Shown: positions 17,094 to 27,361 of the stretch, piece after piece
How positions within the stretch are numbered: position 1 is the first letter of the stretch
How the letters are laid out: every line of letters starts with the position of its first letter
Source of the DNA: Pelomonas sp. Root1444
Lineage (GTDB): Bacteria > Pseudomonadota > Gammaproteobacteria > Burkholderiales > Burkholderiaceae_C
Length of the DNA: 64,000 bases
Direction of reading: 5' to 3'
Assembly (NCBI RefSeq): GCF_001426885.1
Contig: NZ_LMFP01000001.1
Location: 250,834-314,833, forward strand
Position numbers and translations under genes: made by a program
Notes under the pieces: generated by a model
Seen by the model: the letters and a program-made list of their open reading frames with translations, nothing else
Told to the model about the DNA's origin: nothing
The model's database searches: none

Positions 17094-19469
17094 GTGCCGC
17101 GCTCGCTCCACCCGCCCCACCCCGCCCCGCTGTCCACCTTGATCGCCCTGGCCCTGTGCGCCTGGGGCCAGGCCTGCGCACAGCCGGCTGCGCCGGAGGA
17201 CACGCTGCCGCTGCGCAGCAGCCGCGTGCTGGGGCCGACGGCCAAGTCGAACGCCAAGCCGGCCCTGGTCATCAGCGGCGCCAAGGTGACGGTGCAGGCC
17301 GACCAGCAGGCCGAGGCCACCGACGGCGTCGAGCTGCGCTACGGCGAGGTGCTGCTGAATGCCGACAAGCTCAACTACCGCATCGCGGAAGACTTCGCCC
17401 GGGCCGAGGGCCAGGTGCGCATCAACCACAACGGCAACGTCTTCACCGGTCCGCTGCTGCAGCTCTATGTGAGCCGCTTCGAGGGTGAGTTCCTGACGCC
17501 CAGCTTCTTCCTCGCCGCGACCGGCGGCGCCGGCAAGGCCCAGGTCATCAAGTTCCAGGACAGCGAGCACCTGAGCGCCACCGACGGCAGCTACAGCAGC
17601 TGCCCGGTCGTCGACAACCGCGAGCCGGCCTGGCAGATCACGGCCAGGGAACTGCGCCTGGACCTGGCCGCCAACGAGGGCGAGGCCGAGGGCGCGGTGC
17701 TGCGCTTCCTGGGCGTGCCCATCCTGGCTGCGCCGTCTTTGAGCTTCCCGTTGAGCTCGGCGCGCAAATCCGGCTGGCTGCCGCCGAACATCTCGCTGGA
17801 CAACCGCAGCGGCTTCGAGTTCGGCGTGCCCTACTACTGGAACATCGCGCCGCAGCGCGATGCGACGCTGACGCCGTTCGTGATGACCAAGCGCGGCGTC
17901 GGCGTGGACGGCGAGTTCCGCTACCTGGAGCCCGGCCACGCCGGCCGCATCAATGTCGACCTGCTGCCCAGCGACCGCGTCTTCGGCCAGTCGCGCTGGG
18001 CGCTCAAGCTCAACAACGACGGCCACCTCGGCGACTGGCGCTACCGGCTGAAAAGCGAGCGCGTCTCCGACGACGACTACTGGAAGGACTTGTCGCGCCG
18101 CGTCGAGAGCCAGACGCCGCGCCTGCTGGCCAGCGACTTCACGCTGAACCGCCAGCGCGAGCTGTCCTGGGGCGTCATCGACACCTATGCCCGGTTGCAG
18201 CACTGGCAGACGCTGCAAGGCACCGACCCGCTCGCGCAGTTCGACTCACCCTACCAGCGCAGCCCGCAGATCGGCATCCGCGTGACGACGGCGGCCGACG
18301 AGGCCGTGCTGGACAGCTTCCGCCCCTGGGGCCGCAAGGCGCGGCTGGAGGGCGGGCTGGAGCTGGAATACAACCGTTTCGACCTGCCGGGTTCGGCCCG
18401 GCCCGGCCAGCCGCTCGGCGGCCAACGCGTGCATGCGCTGGGCCATGTGTCCGCGCCGGTGGGCGGCGAGGCCTGGTGGCTGATCCCGCGCCTGTCGGTC
18501 AACGCGGCCGCTTACGACCTGGAGCGCCCGCAGGACGATGGCCGCCGCCGCATGAGCCGCGTCATCCCGACGTTCAGCATCGACCACGGCTGGGTCTTCG
18601 AGCGCGACACCAAGCTTTTCGGCCGCGCCATGCGCCAGAGCCTGGAGCCGCGCGTGCTGTACGTCAACACGCCGTTCCGTGACCAGACCAACCTGCCCAA
18701 CTTCGACGCCGCGGGCAAGGATTTCAACTTCGACTCCATCTACACCGACAACCCCTTCTCGGGCGTGGACCGGGTGTCGGACCTGCATGCGGTCAGCGCC
18801 GGCGCGACCAGCCGCTGGGTCAGCGCGGCCAACGGCGAGGAGATGCTGCGCGTCGGTGCGGTGCAGCGCTTTCTGTTCCGCGACCAGCGCATCACGCCCG
18901 ATGGCCAGCCGGTCACGCAGCGCTTCTCCGACCTCCTGCTGGCTGCGGCCGCCCACCTGGACGAGCGCTGGTGGGCCGACAGCACGCTGGAGTTCAACCC
19001 CGAGACCGGTCGCTCGGTGCGCTCGGTCGTGCGGGCGCGCTATTCGCCCGGGCCTTACCGGACGGTCAGCGTCGCCTACCGGCTCGCGCGGGCGCAGAGC
19101 GAGCAGGTCGAACTCGCCTGGCAATGGCCCATCTACGGCCAGCCGGTCACCTCGCGCGGTGCCGACAGCCGGGCGACCTGCAGCGGCGCCTGGTACAGCG
19201 CCGGCCGCGTGCAGTACTCGCTGCGCGACAAGCGCCTGACCGACTCGGTCGCCGGGTTCGAATACGACGCCGGCTGCTGGGTGCTGCGTTTCGGCCTGGA
19301 GCGCCTGTCCACCGGCCGCGCCGAGACGAACACCCGTTTCATGCTGCAACTGGAGCTCGTGGGCCTGTCACAGCTGGGCTCCAATGCCCTGAAGGTCTTG
19401 AAGGACAATGTGCCCGGTTACCGCAGGCTGAGCTCCGACCGCTCACCGAGTTCAGACTTCCTACCATGA
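17094..19469 (+). CDS. lptD: LPS-assembly protein LptD
   Basis: This 791-residue outer-membrane protein inserts lipopolysaccharide into the outer leaflet. A GTG start and signal peptide (STLIALALCAWGQACA) precede an N-terminal OstA/LptA-like beta-jellyroll (~residues 60-170: VTVQADQQAEATDGVELRYGEV, LNADKLNYR) and the large C-terminal barrel. The lumen/plug blocks SGWLPPNISLDNRSGFEFGVPYYWNIAP and FDSIYTDNPFSG are family landmarks. Cys residues at SSCPVVDN, RATCSGAW and AGCWVLRF could make the interdomain disulfides. surA follows with a 4-nt overlap. LptE, its plug partner, is encoded at 31474. Confidence 0.95.
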   Translation: MPRSLHPPHPAPLSTLIALALCAWGQACAQPAAPEDTLPLRSSRVLGPTAKSNAKPALVISGAKVTVQADQQAEATDGVELRYGEVLLNADKLNYRIAEDFARAEGQVRINHNGNVFTGPLLQLYVSRFEGEFLTPSFFLAATGGAGKAQVIKFQDSEHLSATDGSYSSCPVVDNREPAWQITARELRLDLAANEGEAEGAVLRFLGVPILAAPSLSFPLSSARKSGWLPPNISLDNRSGFEFGVPYYWNIAPQRDATLTPFVMTKRGVGVDGEFRYLEPGHAGRINVDLLPSDRVFGQSRWALKLNNDGHLGDWRYRLKSERVSDDDYWKDLSRRVESQTPRLLASDFTLNRQRELSWGVIDTYARLQHWQTLQGTDPLAQFDSPYQRSPQIGIRVTTAADEAVLDSFRPWGRKARLEGGLELEYNRFDLPGSARPGQPLGGQRVHALGHVSAPVGGEAWWLIPRLSVNAAAYDLERPQDDGRRRMSRVIPTFSIDHGWVFERDTKLFGRAMRQSLEPRVLYVNTPFRDQTNLPNFDAAGKDFNFDSIYTDNPFSGVDRVSDLHAVSAGATSRWVSAANGEEMLRVGAVQRFLFRDQRITPDGQPVTQRFSDLLLAAAAHLDERWWADSTLEFNPETGRSVRSVVRARYSPGPYRTVSVAYRLARAQSEQVELAWQWPIYGQPVTSRGADSRATCSGAWYSAGRVQYSLRDKRLTDSVAGFEYDAGCWVLRFGLERLSTGRAETNTRFMLQLELVGLSQLGSNALKVLKDNVPGYRRLSSDRSPSSDFLP

Positions 19470-20764
19470 TGCATCGCTTCGTTCCCCTTGTTCTGGCCCT
19501 TGCCGCCCTTCACGTCTCGGCCCAGACGCCCACGCTGCAGCCGGGGGACTACATCGCCGCCGTCGTCAACCAGGACGTGGTCGCTGCCAGCGAGGTCGTC
19601 CAGCGCACCGAAAAACTGCGCCAGGAGGCCCGCCAGCGCGGCGAGGTCATGCCCGAGACGGCCGGCCTGCGCAAGCAGGCGCTGGAGGCGCTGATCGAAG
19701 ACCGTGTGCTGGTGACCTATGCGCGCGAGAACGGCAGCAAGATCGACGAGGCCGAGCTGGACCGCGTGGTCGCCAACGTCGCCGCGCAGAACAAGCTGAC
19801 CATGGCGCAGCTGCGCGAGCGCCTGCGCGCCGACGGCACCGACTACAAGAGCTTCCGCGAGAACCTGCGCGACCAGATGATGACCGAGCGCGTGCGCGAG
19901 CGCGAAGTGCAGGGCCGCATCAAGATCACCGATGCCGAGATCGACGCCTACCTCGACAAGAAGCGCGCCGCGCTGGAGCAGGGCGGCCAGATCAACCTGG
20001 CCCAGGTGCTGGTGCCCGTGCCCGACGGCGCGCCGGCGAGCGTCGTCGAGGAGCGCCGCGCGCGTGCCGAAGCTGCGCTGGCCCGCATCAAGGGCGGCGA
20101 GGACTTCGGCAAGGTGGCGCGCGAGGTCTCGGAGGACAGCAACAAGGCGCGCGGCGGCGAGATCGGCATGCGCCCGGCCGACCGCCTGCCTGACATCTTC
20201 GTCGCGGCCGTCAAGGACCTGAAGAGCGGCCAGGTCGTACCGCAGCTGCTGCGCAGCGGCGCGGGCTTCCACATCCTCAAGGTCGTCGAGCGCCAGGGCG
20301 CCGCATCCCTGACGCAGAGCATGCAGACGCATGCCCGCCACATCCTGCTGCGTCCGTCGGCCCAGCTCACCGCCGAGGTCGCCGCGCGCCGCCTGGCCGA
20401 GTACAAGCGCCAGATCGAGACCGGCCAGGCCAAGTTCGAGCAGATCGCCAAGGCCAATTCCGAGGACGGCAGCGCCGAAGCCGGCGGCGATCTCGGCTGG
20501 ATGGGCGCCGGCGGCTTCGTGCCGGAGTTCGAGGAGGCCATGAACGCCTTGCCGCTGAACGGCATCTCCGCGCCCGTCATGTCGCGCTTCGGCGTCCACC
20601 TCATCCAGGTGCTGGAGCGCCGCACCGTCGAGGTCGAGATGAAGCAGCTGCGCGACCAGGCCCGTGCGGCGCTGCGCGAGCAGAAGTACGACGAGGCCTA
20701 CCAGGAGTGGGTTAAGGATCTGCGGACCAAGGCCTTCGTCGAAGTCCGCGAATGGCTGGATTGA
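19466..20764 (+). CDS. surA: Periplasmic chaperone/peptidyl-prolyl isomerase SurA
   Basis: The 432-residue protein has a signal peptide ([20 protein letters not shown]), the N-terminal SurA domain with [16 protein letters not shown], and two parvulin PPIC domains at ~residues 175-275 ([30 protein letters not shown]) and ~290-390 ([30 protein letters not shown]). It escorts outer-membrane proteins, including LptD, to the BAM complex. The ATG overlaps the lptD stop. In many relatives pdxA lies between surA and rsmA; it is absent here. Confidence 0.95.
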   Translation: MMHRFVPLVLALAALHVSAQTPTLQPGDYIAAVVNQDVVAASEVVQRTEKLRQEARQRGEVMPETAGLRKQALEALIEDRVLVTYARENGSKIDEAELDRVVANVAAQNKLTMAQLRERLRADGTDYKSFRENLRDQMMTERVREREVQGRIKITDAEIDAYLDKKRAALEQGGQINLAQVLVPVPDGAPASVVEERRARAEAALARIKGGEDFGKVAREVSEDSNKARGGEIGMRPADRLPDIFVAAVKDLKSGQVVPQLLRSGAGFHILKVVERQGAASLTQSMQTHARHILLRPSAQLTAEVAARRLAEYKRQIETGQAKFEQIAKANSEDGSAEAGGDLGWMGAGGFVPEFEEAMNALPLNGISAPVMSRFGVHLIQVLERRTVEVEMKQLRDQARAALREQKYDEAYQEWVKDLRTKAFVEVREWLD

Positions 20765-20888
20765 CTCCTCCCCTACGGCCTTCGGCCGCCCCCCCACGGG
20801 GGCGCTGCGAGTGGCCCGGCCAAGCCGGTTCCACGGCAGCCGCTGGAGGGGCGGCGAAGCTGCGGCCGCCTGGCTTGGACCACGCTGC
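20765..20888. repeat. GC-rich palindromic spacer between surA and rsmA
   Basis: This 124-nt stretch is not coding. It contains CGGCCTTCGGCCG (hairpin), CCCCCCACGGGGG (hairpin), GGCCCGGCCAAGCCGG and GGCGGCGAAGCTGCGGCCGCC. It belongs to the extragenic-palindrome class but is not an obvious copy of R1-R4. Confidence 0.5.
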
Positions 20889-21659
20889 GTGAAGTCGCAC
20901 ATTCCCAGAAAGCGGTTTGGGCAGCATTTCCTGACCGACAAGGCGCTGATCGAGGCCATCGTCGACCTGATCGACCCGCAGCCTGGCCAGACGCTGGTCG
21001 AGATCGGCCCCGGCCTGGGCGCGATGACGCTGCCGCTGCTGGCCAGGCACAAGCCGCTGACCGTGATCGAGCTGGACCGCGACCTGGCGGCGCGGCTGCG
21101 CAAGCGGGACGACGTCGAGGTGATCGAGTCGGATGTGCTCAAGGTCGACTTCCGCGAACTGGCCGCGGCCAAGGGCGCGAAGCTGCGTGTCGTCGGCAAC
21201 CTGCCCTACAACATCTCGACGCCTATCCTCTTCCACCTGCTGGATGCGGTGGACGACGTCGTCGACCAGCACTTCATGCTGCAAAAGGAAGTCGTCGACC
21301 GCATGGCCGCCGCACCCGGCGGCAAGGACTACGGGCGACTGTCGGTGATGCTGCAGTGGCGCTACGACATCGAGTCGGTGCTGGACGTGCCGCCCGAGGC
21401 GTTCGATCCGCCGCCCCGCGTGGACTCGGCCATCGTGCGCATGCAGCCGCTGCAAGCTCCGCCTGGGCTGGACCCGGCGCTGCTGGGCGCGCTCGTCACC
21501 AGCGCCTTCTCGCAGCGCCGCAAGCTGCTGCGCCACAGCCTGGGCCGCTGGCTGGCCGAGCGCGGCTACCAAGGCGACTTCGACCTGCAGCGCCGCGCCG
21601 AGGAGGTGCCGGTCGCCGAGTTCATCGCGCTGGCGCTGGAAGTGCCGGCGCAGAAATGA
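20889..21659 (+). CDS. rsmA: 16S rRNA (adenine1518-N6/adenine1519-N6)-dimethyltransferase RsmA
   Basis: The 256-residue enzyme (KsgA) dimethylates two adjacent adenines in helix 45 of 16S rRNA during 30S assembly. A GTG at 20889 gives the canonical start (V/M)[16 protein letters not shown]. The SAM-binding motif is [15 protein letters not shown], the catalytic NLPY motif is in [13 protein letters not shown], and [12 protein letters not shown] follows. No strong ribosome-binding site is visible; the upstream spacer is palindromic. A 10-bp-armed hairpin follows the stop directly. Confidence 0.95.
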   Translation: MKSHIPRKRFGQHFLTDKALIEAIVDLIDPQPGQTLVEIGPGLGAMTLPLLARHKPLTVIELDRDLAARLRKRDDVEVIESDVLKVDFRELAAAKGAKLRVVGNLPYNISTPILFHLLDAVDDVVDQHFMLQKEVVDRMAAAPGGKDYGRLSVMLQWRYDIESVLDVPPEAFDPPPRVDSAIVRMQPLQAPPGLDPALLGALVTSAFSQRRKLLRHSLGRWLAERGYQGDFDLQRRAEEVPVAEFIALALEVPAQK

Positions 21660-21661
21660 AA

Positions 21662-21683
21662 AACGGGACCCGCGGGTCCCGTT
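21662..21683 (+). terminator. Hairpin terminator after rsmA
   Basis: AACGGGACCC and GGGTCCCGTT form a perfect 10-bp stem with a two-base loop, 3 nt after the rsmA stop. Only a short T run follows, so it may also serve the convergent transcript. Confidence 0.6.
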
Positions 21684-21704
21684 CTCGTGTCGTGCGTCAG
21701 CGCA

Positions 21705-21893
21705 TCAGGCTGCGTTGAGCCACATCGACGTGTCGAAGGCACTGCACATCATCGGCATGTTCATGCCGAAGTTGGGGTTGCCGATCGTCTTCGCGCTTTT
21801 CGGCGCGGGCTTCTCAATCACCGGGGCCACCTCAGCAGCCCGCTCCCATGACCCGTTTTCTTGGGAGCGGGCTACTGAAAAGAATAGAAACAC
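21705..21893 (-). CDS. Possible small protein downstream of barstar
   Basis: This is a 62-codon frame with a GTG start inside the last codons of the barstar gene. Its final ~40 codons (APVIEKPAPKSAKTIGNPNF, then GMNMPMMCSAFDTSMWLNAA) end mostly in G or C at the third position, consistent with coding. The first 20 codons run through a perfect 12-bp-armed hairpin, and the opposite strand is also open, so the call is weak. No family is recognised. Confidence 0.28.
   Translation of the reverse strand: MFLFFSVARSQENGSWERAAEVAPVIEKPAPKSAKTIGNPNFGMNMPMMCSAFDTSMWLNAA
21837..21873. terminator. 12-bp-armed hairpin at the barstar stop codon
   Basis: AGCCCGCTCCCA (21837-21848) and TGGGAGCGGGCT (21862-21873) are perfectly complementary around a 13-nt loop. 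The base of the stem overlaps the barstar TAG (21872-21874). Neither strand has a T tract, so this is either a weak terminator or an mRNA 3'-end stabiliser. Confidence 0.45.
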
Positions 21894-22267
21894 CGGAAGG
21901 GTATCTTTCTATCGGCCCAGTAGTCGGCCGTGTCCCGGAAGACATCGAGCAGCTGCTCGCGTGCCTCACGGTCGAAGCGCACGTTGTCTGGCAACTGCTC
22001 CAGCACCACGACAAAGCCCGGCTGGCTGCCGGCCTTGTGGACGAGGTCGGTCATGCAGTCATGCAGGGCGTCCAGGTTCTTGCCGAAATGCGCCGGGAAC
22101 AGGAAGGCCTGCGCGATGCCATCGAGCACGTCCTGCTTGGACTGCGCCTCCGACAGGTTGGCGTACAGGAAATGCTGGCCTGCCTCTTGAGCGGCCTGCA
22201 TCAAGTCCTCGACCCGGTAGGCCCGTATGGCCTGCACGATATTGGGACGGACGGTCTGCAAAAGCAT
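21872..22267 (-). CDS. Barstar family ribonuclease inhibitor
   Basis: The 131-residue product has the barstar core in its C-terminal ~90 residues: QDVLDGIAQAFLFPAHFGKN, LDALHDCMTDL, GFVVVLEQLPDNV and the closing YWADRKIPFRCFYSF. Barstars cover the active site of barnase-type RNases and protect the cytoplasm. A strong AAAGGAGG site lies before the ATG. It is 45 nt downstream of the secreted RNase gene on the same strand, the standard effector-inhibitor layout. The inhibitor has the stronger visible translation signal. Confidence 0.85.
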   Translation of the reverse strand: MLLQTVRPNIVQAIRAYRVEDLMQAAQEAGQHFLYANLSEAQSKQDVLDGIAQAFLFPAHFGKNLDALHDCMTDLVHKAGSQPGFVVVLEQLPDNVRFDREAREQLLDVFRDTADYWADRKIPFRCFYSFQ

Positions 22268-22312
22268 GGTCGCGTTCCTCCTTTCAAGTCACAAAACAGC
22301 TCACCTCGACCT

Positions 22313-22732
22313 TCACCGGGCCGCTAGAGCGCGTACGCGCTTGAAGCTGGCATAGTGATCGTCGGTGTAATAACAAACTTCGGGCGTCGTGGGGGGCGTG
22401 CCGCCGCAGATGAGGCGGCGGGCGCCCCGGGTGCGCGCGCCAGGGGTCTTGACCGTGTACTCGCGATAGAAGCCGCGCGCCTTGCGGGGCAGCAGCCGTT
22501 CGCGATTGCCGAACACCACGCCGTCCTTGGCGTAAGGAAACGGGCCGCCAGCGTGGACGAGCCGGTGGGTTTCCTGGGCCTGGACGGGCAGCTCGCTCAG
22601 CGAAATTTCAGCCAGAGCGGGCGTTGCGGTGGGTGCTTCCTTGGCTTGCACGCCCCCGGCGAGGCCGGAAAGCAGCAGGGCGGTGGTGACCGTCGAGGCG
22701 CCGGAGCGCGCCAGCCACGAGAGCAAAAACAC
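22313..22732 (-). CDS. Secreted guanyl-specific ribonuclease, barnase/RNase T1 family
   Basis: The 139-residue protein starts at GTG 22732 with a signal peptide (LARSGASTVTTALLLSGLAGGVQA). The mature domain has the N1/T1 features: ETHRLVHAGGPFPYAKDGVVFGNRE with active-site strands, the base Glu in YREYTVKTPGARTRGARRLI, and PEVCYYTDDHYASFKRV carrying the catalytic His. Such enzymes cleave RNA after G. Two Cys (RRLICGG, PEVCYY) probably form a disulfide after export. The barstar gene follows. It may act as a scavenging or competition RNase. Confidence 0.85.
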   Translation of the reverse strand: MFLLSWLARSGASTVTTALLLSGLAGGVQAKEAPTATPALAEISLSELPVQAQETHRLVHAGGPFPYAKDGVVFGNRERLLPRKARGFYREYTVKTPGARTRGARRLICGGTPPTTPEVCYYTDDHYASFKRVRALAAR

Positions 22733-22966
22733 GGGTTTACCCTGTTCAGAAAACCGATATGGTACCGAAGCGACCCCAAAAGCTCAAGCCGGGCCCGGGC
22801 GCCGGAGCTTGGAGCAGGGGTATGTGAGCCGGCGCTCACACGCCGCCAAGTACTTGTCAGTGCTCGGTTGATGACAGCTTCGTGTCGCCCAGCGGGGCGT
22901 GAAAACTTATGTCAATTGGGGGAGTCCGGGCCGCTCAGACCGGCTTCCCCCGTTCCGCGCAAGGCC

Positions 22967-25264
<2,298 letters not shown>

Positions 25265-25359
25265 GGCGGGACGAGCAAGGGCCGGCGGCGGGGTGGGAAT
25301 CATGCCACCTCAACCCGGCACCGGGCGCTGCGGATGTCCACACGTCGGACAATCCCCGC

Positions 25360-26307
25360 ATGGGCGAATTCGATCTGATCCGGCGCTACTTCATGCGTCC
25401 CGCGATGGACTTGGCAAACGGCGTGGAGGTGGGCGTGGGCGACGACTGCGCCGTCCTCGTGCCCACGCCCGGCGCGCGCTGGCTGGTGTCCAGCGACATG
25501 CTGGTGGAGGGCCGGCACTTCCTGTCGACGGTCGATCCCGCGCGGCTCGGGCACAAGGCCTTGGCCGTCAACCTGAGCGACCTGGCGGCCTGCGGCGCGA
25601 CGCCGCGAGGCTTCACATTGGCGCTCGCCCTGCCGCGTGTCGACGAAGCCTGGCTGGCCGGTTTCTCGCGCGGTTTGCTGGCCCTGGCGGACGCGCACCG
25701 CTGCCCGCTGATCGGCGGCGACACCACGCAAGGGCCACTGAACATCTGCATCACCGTTTTCGGCGAAGCGCCGGCGGGCGCCGCGCTGCTGCGCAGCGGC
25801 GCGCGGGTGGGAGACGCCATCTGGGTGTCGGGGCGGCTGGGCGATGCGCGGCTGGCGCTGGAGGTCTTCCGCGGCACGCTGGCGCTGGACGCGGGCGGCT
25901 TCGAGGCGGCGCGCGCGGCGATGGAAAGCCCCACGCCGCGGCTGTCGCTGGGCCAGGCGCTGCGCGGCATCGCGACCGCGGCCATCGACGTGTCGGACGG
26001 CCTGCTCGGCGACCTCGGCCACATCCTGGCCGCGTCGGGCGTGGGCGCCAGGCTGGACGTCGATGCGCTGCCGCGCAGCGCCTTGCTCGCCGCGCAGCCG
26101 GCCGCCCTGCAGCGCGAATGCCTGCTGGCAGGCGGCGACGACTACGAGCTGGTCTTCACCGCGCCCGCCGCTGCGCGCCTGCCCGACGTCGGCGTCGAGC
26201 TGACCCGCATCGGCGTCATCGAGCTTGAGCGTGGCCTGCGTGTCGTCGATGCCCAAGGCGCAGCGGTCGCCCACGGCCTGCGCAGCTTCGACCATTTCAA
26301 GGCATGA
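25360..26307 (+). CDS. thiL: Thiamine-monophosphate kinase
   Basis: The 315-residue enzyme phosphorylates thiamine monophosphate to the diphosphate cofactor. It begins MGEFDLIRRYFMRP as ThiL proteins do. GVGDDCAVL and SSDMLVEGRHF are the metal/ATP-binding Asp clusters, followed by LAVNLSDLAACGA, IGGDTTQGPLNI and AIDVSDGLLGDLGHIL. The gene overlaps pgpA by 4 nt (ATGA), and pncC follows closely, making a three-gene operon. Confidence 0.95.
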   Translation: MGEFDLIRRYFMRPAMDLANGVEVGVGDDCAVLVPTPGARWLVSSDMLVEGRHFLSTVDPARLGHKALAVNLSDLAACGATPRGFTLALALPRVDEAWLAGFSRGLLALADAHRCPLIGGDTTQGPLNICITVFGEAPAGAALLRSGARVGDAIWVSGRLGDARLALEVFRGTLALDAGGFEAARAAMESPTPRLSLGQALRGIATAAIDVSDGLLGDLGHILAASGVGARLDVDALPRSALLAAQPAALQRECLLAGGDDYELVFTAPAAARLPDVGVELTRIGVIELERGLRVVDAQGAAVAHGLRSFDHFKA

Positions 26308-26831
26308 ACGGCGCGCCCGTCCGACCGACGCCGGCCTTCATGCTGCGCCACCCGGCGCGCTGGCTCGCGCTGGGCTTCGGCAGTGGCCTGAGCCCGAAGG
26401 CGCCCGGCACCGTCGGCACGTTGTGGGCCTGGCTGGCCTGGTGGGTGCTCTCACCCTGGCTGGATGACCGCGGCTGGGCGTTGCTGATCGGCGTGGGCAC
26501 GCTGGTGGGTTGGTGGGCCTGCACGCGCACCGCGCGCGACATGCACACGCCGGACCCGGGGGCCATCGTCTGGGACGAGGTGCTCGCCTTCTGGCTGGTG
26601 CTGTGGCTGATCGCACCGGCGGGTGTTGTCGGCCAAATCGTCGCCTTTGGCCTGTTCCGCTTCTTCGACGCCGCCAAGCCCGGGCCGGTGGGCTGGGCGG
26701 ACCGGCTCTTCAAGGGCGAGCGCGGTGGCCGCGTCACCTGGGGGCAGGGCTTCGGCATCCTGTTCGACGACTTCGTGGCGGCCGGTTGTACGCTTGCCGT
26801 CATCGCGCTTTACCGCGCGCTGCTGGGGTGA
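26304..26831 (+). CDS. pgpA: Phosphatidylglycerophosphatase A
   Basis: The 175-residue inner-membrane lipid phosphatase converts phosphatidylglycerophosphate to phosphatidylglycerol. Signature GFGSGLSPKAPGTVGTL (~residues 25-41), the acidic motif DPGAIVWDEVLAFWLVL, and FRFFDAAKPGPVGWADR are all present. Hydrophobic segments at ~42-60, 90-112 and 150-170 fit the family. Coupled to thiL by an ATGA overlap. Confidence 0.93.
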   Translation: MNGAPVRPTPAFMLRHPARWLALGFGSGLSPKAPGTVGTLWAWLAWWVLSPWLDDRGWALLIGVGTLVGWWACTRTARDMHTPDPGAIVWDEVLAFWLVLWLIAPAGVVGQIVAFGLFRFFDAAKPGPVGWADRLFKGERGGRVTWGQGFGILFDDFVAAGCTLAVIALYRALLG

Positions 26832-26837
26832 AGAGCC

Positions 26838-27335
26838 ATGTTTGCTGACGACACCGAACTGATAGACCGCATCGCCGTGGCGCTGATGCAGCGGCGCGAG
26901 CGCATCGGCACGGCGGAGAGCTGCACCGGCGGCCTCATCGCCGCCGCCTGCACCAGCCTGGCCGGTTCCAGCCAGTGGTTCGAGCGCGGCGTCGTCAGCT
27001 ACAGCAATGAGGCCAAGGCCGAGCTGCTGGGCGTGCCCAAAGGGCTGATCGCGCTGCATGGCGCCGTCAGCGCCGAGGTGGCCGAGCACATGGCCCGCGG
27101 GCTGCTCGCGCATGCACCCATCGACTGGGCGTTGTCGGTCACCGGCATCGCCGGGCCGACCGGCGGCAGCGAGGCCAAGCCGGTCGGCACCGTGTGGCTG
27201 GCGCTGGTGCACGCCGGCCGGCCGGCGCAGGTCTGGCGCGAGCACTTCAGCGGCGACCGCCGTGCGGTGCGGGCGCAGACGGTGACGGCCGGATTGACGG
27301 CGTTGTGCGAGGCGCTGGAAGACAAGGACGGCTGA
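26838..27335 (+). CDS. pncC: Nicotinamide-nucleotide amidase (CinA C-terminal family)
   Basis: The 165-residue stand-alone CinA C-terminal domain deamidates NMN to nicotinate mononucleotide in pyridine-nucleotide salvage. The Ser-Lys-type active site is in GTAESCTGGLIAAACT, with VVSYSNEAKAELLGV and the GIAGPTGGSEAKPVGTVW loop following. Length matches E. coli PncC. It lies 6 nt after pgpA. nadV, which makes NMN from nicotinamide, is elsewhere in the window at 38754. Confidence 0.9.
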   Translation: MFADDTELIDRIAVALMQRRERIGTAESCTGGLIAAACTSLAGSSQWFERGVVSYSNEAKAELLGVPKGLIALHGAVSAEVAEHMARGLLAHAPIDWALSVTGIAGPTGGSEAKPVGTVWLALVHAGRPAQVWREHFSGDRRAVRAQTVTAGLTALCEALEDKDG

Positions 27336-27361
27336 ACCAGCCGACCCGGCCTGCAGGCGGT

